From contig JBAGRP010000001.1 in assembly GCA_036924855.1 (NCBI GenBank), positions 4,526,001 to 4,590,000 on the forward strand: a stretch of DNA of 64,000 bases, in the 5' to 3' direction. This stretch comes from Nitrobacteraceae bacterium AZCC 2146. GTDB taxonomy: Bacteria > Pseudomonadota > Alphaproteobacteria > Rhizobiales > Xanthobacteraceae. Below are positions 1-7,260 of this stretch, in pieces. A program made the translations under genes and the position numbers. Each line of letters opens with the position of its first letter. The stretch's first letter is position 1. Below the pieces are notes generated by a model that saw only the letters and a list, made by a program, of their open reading frames with translations, ran no database searches and was not told the origin of the DNA.

Positions 1-873
1 GGCTTCGATCGCAGGGATCAGGGTCGGGTGTGGGTTCAGCACAAAATGACTGGCGATCTTGCCCTTCAGTCCGCGCTGGGCCGCGTAGGTTGGCAGGATC
101 AGTTCGATCGCCGCGGTCGCATAGCCGATGCCGTGATTGAGCCGCTGCACCTGGTAGGGTTCGTAGACCGCCGCGATCGCCATCATCGCCATCAGCACGT
201 TCTCGTTCCTGATCTTCGCGGGATCGCGCGTGAACAGTGGATCGATCAGATAGGGCTTCGGGCTCGGCACCACGACATCGACCCAGTCGCCGGGCACGTC
301 GACGCGAGGCAGCCGATCGACGATCTCGTTGACCTGCGCGACAACGATGCCGCCGCGGAAAGCCGCGGCCTCGGCGATGGTCGGTGTGTCTTCGGTATTG
401 GGGCCAGTGTAGAGGTTGCCGTTGCGATCCGCCTTGTCAGCGACGATCAGCGCCACGCGCGGCGTCAGGTCGACTAGCATGCGAGCATAGAGTTCGAGAT
501 AGGTATGGATCGCCCCGATCTTCACCGTCCCGTTCGCGACCAGTTCGGCGAGCTTGCGGCTTTGCGGCCCCGCGAAGGCGAAATCCAGCCGGTTCGCGAT
601 ACCGCGCTCGAACACGGCGAGATGATCGGGCAGCGCCAGCACGGACTGCACCATGTGCAAATCGTGCACCCGCGCGGGATCCACCTTGGCCAAGGCTGAG
701 GCGAGAAAATCCCCCTGCTTCTGATTGTCGCCCTCGATCGTCACGCGGTCACCCGGCCCGATGATTGTTTCGAGCAACAGCGTCGCGCGGTGACTTTTCC
801 GCTCGTGCCGCTGAGCGCAGCAGCCCGCGCGAACGGGGGCGCGATCTGCTCCAAGTCGTGAAGTGTTTGACAT
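1..873 (-). CDS. mdcA: Malonate decarboxylase alpha subunit (acetyl-S-ACP:malonate ACP transferase), 5' part
   Basis: The reading frame from the ATG at 873 stays open for 291 codons to the window edge, about half of the usual 550-residue MdcA. The family's conserved stretches are easy to read: GDNQKQGDFL, HDLHMVQSV, IGAIHTYLELYARM, NLYTGPNTEDTPTI, VNEIVDRLPRVDVPGDW, LFTRDPAKI, LNHGIGYATAAIEL and LNPHPTLIPAIEA. MdcA transfers the acyl carrier protein from acetyl to malonyl in cytosolic malonate decarboxylation to acetate and CO2; the rest of the mdc operon would lie left of the window. A GGAGG ribosome site sits 7 bases before the ATG. The first ~30 residues do not match the family, while another frame does (see findings), so the 5' end may be frameshifted. 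Family assignment is firm; integrity is not. Confidence 0.88.
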   Translation of the reverse strand, partial: MSNTSRLGADRAPVRAGCCAQRHERKSHRATLLLETIIGPGDRVTIEGDNQKQGDFLASALAKVDPARVHDLHMVQSVLALPDHLAVFERGIANRLDFAFAGPQSRKLAELVANGTVKIGAIHTYLELYARMLVDLTPRVALIVADKADRNGNLYTGPNTEDTPTIAEAAAFRGGIVVAQVNEIVDRLPRVDVPGDWVDVVVPSPKPYLIDPLFTRDPAKIRNENVLMAMMAIAAVYEPYQVQRLNHGIGYATAAIELILPTYAAQRGLKGKIASHFVLNPHPTLIPAIEA

Positions 874-1203
874 GATGGACCTCCGCTCAATGCTGTGCTC
901 GAAGCGAAAGGTAGGAGGCCATCATTGCCGCACGTGTCCGTAATTTCATCATCGATCTAACTCCGTGGCTGAATTGTCTGCGTTAAACGTGGCACCCGCC
1001 GTCCTGCTACTTCGCCGCTCATCGACCCAGAGTTACTGGAGATCATAACGTTTTAGCCACCTCCATCTCGAGAACCTGCATTCGTTGCGCGACTTTGACA
1101 AATCGTAGGGACCTCCTCCGTCCATCGTGAGCTAAAGACGCTCTCCCGAAGATACGAACCGACAGGGCTTGGTAGAGGCCGGACGGCAGAAACCAGCCCG
1201 CCG
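874..1203. other. Intergenic region upstream of mdcA
   Basis: No coding frame here resembles a known protein. The part next to 873 must carry the mdcA promoter and ribosome site; I see no convincing -35/-10 pair, operator or terminator in the rest. Confidence 0.4.
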
Positions 1204-1533
1204 TCATTGCCCACAAGACTGTTCTGCGATGCGGTCGTTAAGTAACTGAATTTCTAAATCGAGCTTTTCGAGACCGCGTTGACGCCCCACGCCGTCCCGG
1301 CAGGTTGCCGCAGCTTGGCGGGCTGTCACTGCCTCGACGAATTGTTTGAAGTAGGAGCGGCAATTCTCGCCGTTAGCCGCATGGTCCATACTGTTCTGCG
1401 ACGCGCGTGCGAGTTCAAGGCGAGACGTGACGGTTATAGACGCTTGATCACACTGCGACGCGCCGCGCGTAGCCGTCGCAGGAAGCAACATGAGAGAAGG
1501 CACGACCAATATTGCTATTCGCATCTGTCGCAT
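1204..1533 (-). CDS. Small exported hypothetical protein
   Basis: This 109-residue protein begins with a signal peptide (basic start, hydrophobic ILVVPSLMLLPATA, cleavage near residue 24). The mature part has four to five cysteines and a helical pattern (ELARASQNSMDHAANGENC, FVEAVTARQAA). An AAGAGG ribosome site lies just before the ATG. Similar short secreted proteins occur as uncharacterised families in Bradyrhizobium and relatives. The cysteines suggest disulfides in the periplasm. No function can be assigned. Confidence 0.6.
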   Translation of the reverse strand: MRQMRIAILVVPSLMLLPATATRGASQCDQASITVTSRLELARASQNSMDHAANGENCRSYFKQFVEAVTARQAAATCRDGVGRQRGLEKLDLEIQLLNDRIAEQSCGQ

Positions 1534-1606
1534 ACACCTCTTGACGACGATGCTCTGCGCGCAGACACGCTACCTTCTTGATGAGCGCGCATTATCCGAG
1601 AGAGTT

Positions 1607-1679
1607 CCAAGAGCATCGTTTGCGCGGAGCACACTCGCTATCGGTTAGGGTGCCCGCCTGGATGGTTTCGCCCGTCATT
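1607..1679 (-). repeat. Imperfect dispersed repeat, copy A
   Basis: Read on the minus strand, this segment aligns without gaps to copy B at 2468-2536, about 75 percent identical. Both contain ACCATCCA, CCTAACCG and TCCGCG blocks, and both start within a few bases of the stop codon of the gene before them. Several differences fall at third codon positions of a frame reading TGETI-A--LT---C-PR-R, which hints at a coding relic rather than an RNA element. Confidence 0.55.
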
Positions 1680-1684
1680 GACCT

Positions 1685-2179
1685 TCAGCGCCGAACCATT
1701 GAGATTGACACTTGCCGGATGTCGCCTTGGGAAACAATGGAGACCGCTTGGTGTTGGCCCGCCGTCGTCACGCTGATATTTGCCGAAAACCCAGCGCCCT
1801 CGACGGATGCCGTTATACGGCCCCCGCCCACCCGACCTTCCAGGCTGCCGCTAATTCCGCGGCTCGACTCGCTCCACGTTCCGGAGATCCGGCTGCCCTG
1901 GCTAACAAGGTCACTGCTGAGATCGAATTTATAGCTATCACTCGCGCATCGCAGGCTTTGCTGCAGTCCCGTCCCTGAACCATCAACCCGGTAGGTCGCG
2001 CGGCACCGCAGCCGTTCGGTCGACCCGTCCGAGAGCGCGATACTGCCTGAGCCTGTCCAGGCACCGGCGAGCGAGGACAATTCTGCAGATTGTGCCGAAG
2101 AAGCTACGCACACCAATCCCAAACTGAAAATCGAGATCGCTGCTACGATGCGGGGGACAAGCTCGAACTTGGCGTACAT
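1685..2179 (-). CDS. Exported hypothetical protein, predicted beta-rich
   Basis: This 164-residue protein has a clear signal peptide (hydrophobic IVAAISIFSLGLVCVAS, cleavage near AQSAE, residue 32). The mature part is rich in Gly, Ser and Thr with alternating polarity (WTGSGSIALSDGSTERLRC, ISGTWSESSRGISGSLEGRV), typical of an antiparallel beta-barrel. Two cysteines (about residues 59 and 78) could form a disulfide. An AGGAGT ribosome site lies 8 bases before the ATG. Homologues in rhizobia are uncharacterised. It follows the ndh fragment on the same strand; a functional link to the acyl-CoA cluster is not shown. Confidence 0.65.
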   Translation of the reverse strand: MYAKFELVPRIVAAISIFSLGLVCVASSAQSAELSSLAGAWTGSGSIALSDGSTERLRCRATYRVDGSGTGLQQSLRCASDSYKFDLSSDLVSQGSRISGTWSESSRGISGSLEGRVGGGRITASVEGAGFSANISVTTAGQHQAVSIVSQGDIRQVSISMVRR

Positions 2180-2213
2180 TGAAAGACTCCTGAGTGCGGG
2201 GACTTTATCTTCT

Positions 2214-2465
2214 TCAAAGGCACACCATGCCGGTCGACCTCAATAGTGCGAGCGCTGTAGCCACCTGGTATAGAAGCGGCTGGAAAATGTGGTGATTTCG
2301 CCGATCAATCAGAACGATCTCCGCTTCGCACTTTTTAAGTGCACGAGCCGCAGCCATTCCTGCAAATCCGGCACCAATGATCGGGACGCGCTTCAGCTTG
2401 CCTTGGGGCGCGTCTGCGACAGGCATTTTCTTTTGTTCTAGAGTAATCTCCAGCACTTCGTTCAT
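2214..2465 (-). pseudogene. Truncated type II NADH dehydrogenase (N-terminal 70 residues)
   Basis: The frame encodes only the FAD-binding N-terminus of an NDH-2 enzyme: the dinucleotide motif [15 protein letters not shown] (residues 29-43), the acidic end of the second strand in [10 protein letters not shown], and [10 protein letters not shown]. Similarity stops at about residue 71 (near 2252), where a full enzyme would continue for some 350 residues. The last 12 residues are unrelated and end in a stop. The enzyme would oxidise NADH and reduce quinone at the inner membrane; this remnant cannot. The sequence break suggests a deletion whose right end lies near 2250. Confidence 0.75.
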
Positions 2466-2467
2466 GA

Positions 2468-2536
2468 ATAGCCTCGGTTACGCGGAACACAATCACCGCC
2501 GGTTAGGATGACCGCGTGGATGGTCTCACCCGTCTT
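2468..2536 (-). repeat. Imperfect dispersed repeat, copy B
   Basis: This is the partner of the repeat at 1607-1679. It begins at the stop codon of the 3-hydroxyacyl-CoA dehydrogenase gene and ends just before the ndh fragment's ATG. The parallel frame reads [20 protein letters not shown] against TGETIQAGTLTDSECAPRKR in copy A. Confidence 0.55.
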
Positions 2537-3509
2537 AGCTGGCTTGGGCGGCTCTATTGGGCACCAAAGATGCTGCCTCAGCGTTGGCGCGTAGCTCAAG
2601 AAGCCCCAACAAGACCTCATCGCGCTGTGCCGCCAACTCGTCGATCGAGCGGGATCCCACTTCGGCGTGGAGACCATCGATGAGCGTTTGTTGGAGTTCA
2701 GGCGTCAGCACCGGCGACCCGAGTACCTTCCACCATGCAGTCATGGGACCCGTAAACTGAGCGAAAAAGTGGTCGATGCCACCCTCGCCGCCGCCGAGGT
2801 GATTGAGAAGGACTTGCCCCATAATGCCCCATCGCAGTCCAGGTCCCCAGCACAACGCCGTGTCGACATCGGCGACACTGACGACCCCTTCTGCAACGAG
2901 ATGATAAACCTCCCGCCCCAAGGCTGCCTGCAGCCGGTTGGCGACATGCCCAGGTACTTCCTTGTGAAGGCGAACTGCCCGCTTCCCGATCGACGTGTAG
3001 AATTCAAAGGCGCGCTGAATCGTCTCCTCTGAAGTCTTGGCTCCGCCGACGATCTCGACGAGCGGGACTAAGTGAGGTGGATTGAAAGGATGCCCGATGA
3101 CACATCGCTCCGGGTGAGAGGGGCAATCGGATTGAATCGCGCTCATGGTAAGGCCGGACGAACTGGACGCGATGATCACGTCCGCCGACAGCAAATCATC
3201 GAGTTGCCGATAGAGCTTTCTCTTGAAATCAATGCGCTCGGGACCATTTTCCTGGACAAAATCTGCATTCTTCACGGCGGTCGCCAAATCGGCCGCAAAC
3301 TTCAGATTTGATTGTGATGCACCAGGCGCGAGGCCCAATCTCTTGAGCGCCGGCCAAGCCGCCTCGACGAAATGTCTCAGCGACGCATCCGCATCCGGCG
3401 CAACATCCGTCGCTACGACTTCCAAGCCTTTCGCCAGAAAAAGCGCTGCCCAGCTCGCGCCAACCACACCGGTGCCGATAATTGCTACAGTATTGATCGA
3501 TTTTGCCAT
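2535..3509 (-). CDS. 3-hydroxyacyl-CoA dehydrogenase family protein
   Basis: This 324-residue protein belongs to the NAD-dependent 3-hydroxyacyl-CoA dehydrogenase family. The Rossmann motif IIGTGVVGASWAALF is at residues 10-24. The catalytic region has SSSSGLTMS followed by the signature GHPFNPPHLVPLVEIVGG, with the active-site His in GHPFNPP. The C-terminal helical dimerisation domain has PGHVANRLQAALGRE. The length and the ENGPERIDFKRKLY stretch fit the short single-domain type (3-hydroxybutyryl-CoA, carnitine or L-gulonate dehydrogenases), so the substrate is uncertain. It is the last intact gene of the acyl-CoA cluster, 30 bases after the beta-propeller gene. In that setting, oxidation of a 3-hydroxyacyl-CoA made by the hydratase at 5810-6607 is likely. 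Confidence 0.85.
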   Translation of the reverse strand: MAKSINTVAIIGTGVVGASWAALFLAKGLEVVATDVAPDADASLRHFVEAAWPALKRLGLAPGASQSNLKFAADLATAVKNADFVQENGPERIDFKRKLYRQLDDLLSADVIIASSSSGLTMSAIQSDCPSHPERCVIGHPFNPPHLVPLVEIVGGAKTSEETIQRAFEFYTSIGKRAVRLHKEVPGHVANRLQAALGREVYHLVAEGVVSVADVDTALCWGPGLRWGIMGQVLLNHLGGGEGGIDHFFAQFTGPMTAWWKVLGSPVLTPELQQTLIDGLHAEVGSRSIDELAAQRDEVLLGLLELRANAEAASLVPNRAAQAS

Positions 3510-3539
3510 TGACTTCGTCCTCTCTGATTGGTTCGAGCT

Positions 3540-4475
3540 TCAGATTTCGGCGTACGCAACGCCGGTGAGGTTGCCTTGTGTCTGAAGGAAAGGCCGCTTG
3601 TCCGATCCGTCTAGATTCGCGGAATAGATGGAGCCGGCAAGATCGGTCACGAACATCCGGTTGCCCGGGACATCCAGCGCGATTCCGATCCCTTCCATGA
3701 GATGACTGAGCACGATTTCTGACGAGCGAAGGTCCTCCGGCGCCCCGTCTATCGGCGCGCGATTGACGGTGTTTCCGCGCGGAGGATCACCGCGGTCGGT
3801 CCAGTAGAGAATGCGATTCTCAAGATCGAGCTCAAGATCGATCGGCTCCGGAAGGCAATCAAAGATGACTTTGATGTCAGTGCGATTGGCGGCCGTCTGC
3901 CCCTTCGGGATTTCGATGCTGGCGCGAAAGATACGGCCCAGTTCTGCATTGTCTGGCCCCTTCTGCGTCCAATAGATGTGCCCGCGCTTGGGATCGATGG
4001 TAATTCCAACGCACCATCTGGTCTGGTCGCAGCGGTCGACCTCACCCTGGCCCGTTTGCACCAAAATCTCGGCTTGCGAGCCATCAAGACTGGATCGCAT
4101 GACGCGCATGCCTTCGCGATCTGACCAATAGAGCTTGCCGTTGGCCTTATCCAGATGAATTTGTTTCGGCGTATAGGTCACGCCTTTCGGGATGATGGTT
4201 TTGCGATTGGCGCCGTCGAGATCAGAGCGCTCGATGTAACCATCGTCCAGGTTCGGCACGCCCATATTGGTCCAGTAGATATGGCCGGCCTCGGCGTCCA
4301 CAACGACACCGTCCGGGTGGGGACAGTCCGTCAGGATGACCCTTTTGCCGGAACCGTCCGGATTCATCGCCAGCACGCGGTTGCCGCTGAGATCGAGAAC
4401 GAACAGCTGGCCGACGCGGTCCGACGGACGGAGCAATTTGGATGCTTTCGGTTTAACCTGGTTCCGCGTTGTCAT
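3540..4475 (-). CDS. YWTD-repeat beta-propeller protein
   Basis: The 311 residues hold repeated blades of the LDL-receptor class B (YWTD) type: HIYWTNMG, KLYWSDREG, HIYWTQKGP, ILYWTDRGD and a final MFVTDLAG, each followed by a short helix-free segment ending in LDG. Together they form a six-bladed propeller. No signal peptide or membrane segment is visible, so it is predicted to be cytosolic, unlike the extracellular receptors that define this repeat. It lies between the CoA-transferase gene (45 bases upstream) and the dehydrogenase gene (30 bases downstream) and is clearly in the same operon. A lactonase or gluconolactonase-like hydrolase, or a binding scaffold, are possible roles; no catalytic residues are evident. 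Confidence 0.8.
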   Translation of the reverse strand: MTTRNQVKPKASKLLRPSDRVGQLFVLDLSGNRVLAMNPDGSGKRVILTDCPHPDGVVVDAEAGHIYWTNMGVPNLDDGYIERSDLDGANRKTIIPKGVTYTPKQIHLDKANGKLYWSDREGMRVMRSSLDGSQAEILVQTGQGEVDRCDQTRWCVGITIDPKRGHIYWTQKGPDNAELGRIFRASIEIPKGQTAANRTDIKVIFDCLPEPIDLELDLENRILYWTDRGDPPRGNTVNRAPIDGAPEDLRSSEIVLSHLMEGIGIALDVPGNRMFVTDLAGSIYSANLDGSDKRPFLQTQGNLTGVAYAEI

Positions 4476-4520
4476 CTGGTTCTCTCCGATTTGAATGGTG
4501 TCTAGACTTGCTGATTAGTT

Positions 4521-5753
4521 CTAGGCCGCAGTCTTTTGCGCTTTGGGCTTCGCCACCGCGCCGCTCGCATGGAGACCGTCGATTTCGGCCGGATTGAATC
4601 CGAGGTCCTTCAGAATCTCATCGTTGTGCTCTCCGATCTCCGGACCGCGCTTGGCGGGCACTTTCTGGACGCCATGAATTTGCATGGGGCTTGAGACCGT
4701 CGAGGTCAGCTTCCCGCCGGCGCCTTCGAGTGGCACAACGATTTCATTCTCGACCAATTGCGGATCGTTGATGACTTCCGCCGGCTCCAGAATGGCGCCA
4801 AACGTAATGTGGGCCTTGTCGAAAACCTCCCGCCAGTATGACAAGGGCTGCTTGGCAAAAATGTCGTCGAGAATTTGCCTGAGCTGCGCTCCGTTTTCGG
4901 ATTGCTTTCTCGGATCGCTGAAACGCGGATCCGTCAGCAAGTCCGGCCGGCCGATGCTGTTGGCGAGCGCAGGAACCTTGCTAGGCGTGACGACCAGCAG
5001 GAACCATCTGCCCTCAGCGCTCTTGTAAGGATTCATGAACGGGTTTACCGGGCTTAGCCGATCGTGCAGCGGGTAGAACGTTCCGCCAGCGAGAGCGGCC
5101 GCAACATGGACCCCTGCAGACCAGACGCCCTCGGCGAGAAGAGACGTGGTTACGTACGAACCCTTCGCTGTCCGCTCACGGCGGTACAAGCCCATCACAA
5201 TTGCGGAGAACAAACCCACCGCCGTCGCATGATCGCCGCTGCCCGCCACCGGCCAGGTTGGCGGTGTGCCTGCGTCATGCGTCTGCGAGAGCAGGCCACT
5301 CCGCGACCAGTAGGCCGTGACATCAAAACCCGGACGGCTGGCGTCAGGTCCCTTCTCGCCAAAGCCCGTGAGGTCGGCATAGATCAAACGGGGATTCCAC
5401 TTTGCGACATCATCGTATTCAAGATGAAGCTTCTTTCGTGCCGGGTGCGGCGTATTGACGATCAGGACGTCCGCCCATTTGACCAGCCGTTCGAGAACGG
5501 CGGCCGCCTGGGGCGACTTCAGATCGAGAGCCATGCCCCGCTTGTTGCGGTTGTTCAGGTGCCAGGGATAATTGTCCTTGGCGCGGGGCTGTGGCGGAAC
5601 ATTGTATGCCATGCGCCACTGATCGCCCGCGGGCGGTTCGACCTTGATCACGTCGGCGCCAAAATCAGACAGGATCACCGCCGCGCCCGGGCCCGCGATG
5701 AAGCTGGCAAGGTCCACGACCTTTAATCCCGAAAAGATGTTGTCGTCCGCCAT
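4521..5753 (-). CDS. Class III acyl-CoA transferase (CaiB/BaiF family)
   Basis: The protein begins SGLKVVDLASFIAGPGAA, followed by LSDFGADVIKVEPPAGDQWR, the family's N-terminal signature. Later it has NNRNKRGMALDLKSP, LIYADLTGFGEKGP and the catalytic aspartate in RPGFDVTAYWSRSGL. At 410 residues it has normal family length. I chose the ATG at 5753, which has a GGAG site 7 bases upstream, over a GTG at 5789. These enzymes move CoA between carboxylic acids and thus activate the substrate of a degradation pathway. The neighbours (hydratase, dehydrogenases) suggest it activates the acid that the cluster degrades. The substrate cannot be read from the sequence. Confidence 0.9.
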   Translation of the reverse strand: MADDNIFSGLKVVDLASFIAGPGAAVILSDFGADVIKVEPPAGDQWRMAYNVPPQPRAKDNYPWHLNNRNKRGMALDLKSPQAAAVLERLVKWADVLIVNTPHPARKKLHLEYDDVAKWNPRLIYADLTGFGEKGPDASRPGFDVTAYWSRSGLLSQTHDAGTPPTWPVAGSGDHATAVGLFSAIVMGLYRRERTAKGSYVTTSLLAEGVWSAGVHVAAALAGGTFYPLHDRLSPVNPFMNPYKSAEGRWFLLVVTPSKVPALANSIGRPDLLTDPRFSDPRKQSENGAQLRQILDDIFAKQPLSYWREVFDKAHITFGAILEPAEVINDPQLVENEIVVPLEGAGGKLTSTVSSPMQIHGVQKVPAKRGPEIGEHNDEILKDLGFNPAEIDGLHASGAVAKPKAQKTAA

Positions 5754-5809
5754 TGTTATCTCCGTTGTTCGGTTGATCGCCGTCGCCACACGACGTTCTG
5801 AGGTGGAAC

Positions 5810-6607
5810 TTAGCGGCCGTGGAATTGCGGGACGCGCTTTTCGAGGAACGCGGAGGTACCTTCTTTCTTGTCGTCAGTTGCGGCACAAATGCCAAAGTAT
5901 GACGCTTCCAACGCGAACCCTTCATTCTGACTTGTGTCCAAGCCCTTATTCGTCGCCTCGAGCGCGAATTTGATCGCTATCGGGGCATTGGCAGAGATTT
6001 GCTTCAGGATCGTCTCGGCGCGCGCCATCAGATTTGCAGCGGAAACAACCTCGTTAACGAGCCCGATGCGATAGGCTTCCTGAGCGTCGATCATCTCGCC
6101 GGAGAGGATTAGCTGCAGCGCGCGCCCCTTGCCGACCAGGCGAGGTAAACGTTGCGTACCGCCGCCGCCGGGAAGCAAACCCAGCTTAACCTCGGGCTGC
6201 CCGAACTTTGCGTTCTCCACCGCGATCCTGATGGTGCAGGCCATCGCGGTTTCGCATCCGGCGCCGAGCGCGAAGCCATTGATGGCAGCAACGACGGGCT
6301 TGCCGAGATTTTCGATGAGTTCCAGCACGGCCTGTCCGAATCGGCTGGATTCCTCGGCCTGGAAAGCGCCGGCTTGCGCCAGTTCGCTAATATCCGCACC
6401 CGCAATGAAGGCCTTGTCGCCGGCTCCCGTCAGAATGATGCCGCGCACCCTATCGTCGTCTCGTGCGTTCTCGAAGACCGTCCGCAAATCGGCCCAGGTC
6501 GGCGTATTCAACGCATTGAGCACCTTGGGGCGGTTAATAATAACGCGCGCAATACCGTTGCTCTTCTCGTAAAGAACGTTCGCAAGCGAGAGCGTGGCCG
6601 CAGTCAT
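5810..6607 (-). CDS. Enoyl-CoA hydratase/isomerase family protein
   Basis: This 265-residue crotonase-fold protein has the expected order of motifs: RVIINRPKVLNALN, GDKAFIAGADISEL with the oxyanion-hole segment, and KPVVAAINGFALGAGCETAMAC. The second catalytic-loop region is FGQPEVKLGLLPGGGGTQRLPR, with the glutamate of PEVKLG and GG in place. The start at 6607 has AGGAGAG 8 bases upstream; an upstream ATG at 6694 lacks this. It would hydrate a 2-enoyl-CoA to a 3-hydroxyacyl-CoA in the cytosol. It lies between the ohr-like and CoA-transferase genes on the same strand. Confidence 0.9.
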   Translation of the reverse strand: MTAATLSLANVLYEKSNGIARVIINRPKVLNALNTPTWADLRTVFENARDDDRVRGIILTGAGDKAFIAGADISELAQAGAFQAEESSRFGQAVLELIENLGKPVVAAINGFALGAGCETAMACTIRIAVENAKFGQPEVKLGLLPGGGGTQRLPRLVGKGRALQLILSGEMIDAQEAYRIGLVNEVVSAANLMARAETILKQISANAPIAIKFALEATNKGLDTSQNEGFALEASYFGICAATDDKKEGTSAFLEKRVPQFHGR

Positions 6608-6719
6608 TAGAGTCTCTCCTGTTTGGAATAAGAGGTGAGCCGTGCGCGGAAGATCTGCATCACGAGATTGCGCCAAGGATGGTGATACGGTCACGGCTCT
6701 CTCCTTGAAGTCCGAAAAC

Positions 6720-7124
6720 TTAAATGGCGGTCAGCTTGACCGGGATATTGCCCTTGGTAGCCTTCGAGTAGGGGCAGACCGTATGGGCTTCTTCAACCAG
6801 TTGCTGGAGCTTTTCCTTGTCGGCGCCAGGTATGGAAACCTTGAGTTCGACGGCGAGACCGAAGCCGCCGTCCTTCTGATCCAGCGTGACCTCGCAGATC
6901 ACCCGCGCAGCCTGGCCGTCGAGGCCGTATTTTTTCGAGATCAGCATGATCGCCTGGCCGTAACAGGATGAATAGCCCAGGGCGAACAGCTGCTCGGGAT
7001 TATGTCCGTCGCCGGCGCCACCAGCTTCCTTGGGCGCGGCCATTGCGAGCGCAAGCGCACCATTGTCCAGCATCGCGCGGCCGTTGCGGCCGCCTTTGGT
7101 CGTCGCAGATGTCACATAAGCCAT
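6720..7124 (-). CDS. OsmC/Ohr family organic hydroperoxide reductase
   Basis: The 134 residues match the Ohr branch of the OsmC family. The first reactive cysteine is in YSSCYGQAI (near residue 54), after NPEQLFALG; the second is in HTVCPYSKATKGN (near residue 118). Ohr reduces organic and fatty-acid hydroperoxides using lipoylated proteins as the electron source. The first motif reads SSCY where typical Ohr proteins have AACF, so specificity may differ. It sits between the acyl-CoA dehydrogenase and hydratase genes. A role in protecting against lipid peroxides made during acyl-CoA oxidation is an inference. Confidence 0.85.
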   Translation of the reverse strand: MAYVTSATTKGGRNGRAMLDNGALALAMAAPKEAGGAGDGHNPEQLFALGYSSCYGQAIMLISKKYGLDGQAARVICEVTLDQKDGGFGLAVELKVSIPGADKEKLQQLVEEAHTVCPYSKATKGNIPVKLTAI

Positions 7125-7260
7125 GGTTCGCCTCCTGTTAACTGCGGGCTATCAGATCGCCTCGCCGCCGGGGATGATCTCAACAAGCTCCTTGGCGATC
7201 ATCCCCTGACGAGTTCGATTGTAAATCAGTGGGGCGTGCGCTTCGGCTCGCCGGTCCGCG

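Noticed and set aside
28..764. Plus-strand frames over the mdcA region
   Set aside because: The minus strand encodes clear MdcA motifs, so these are shadows.
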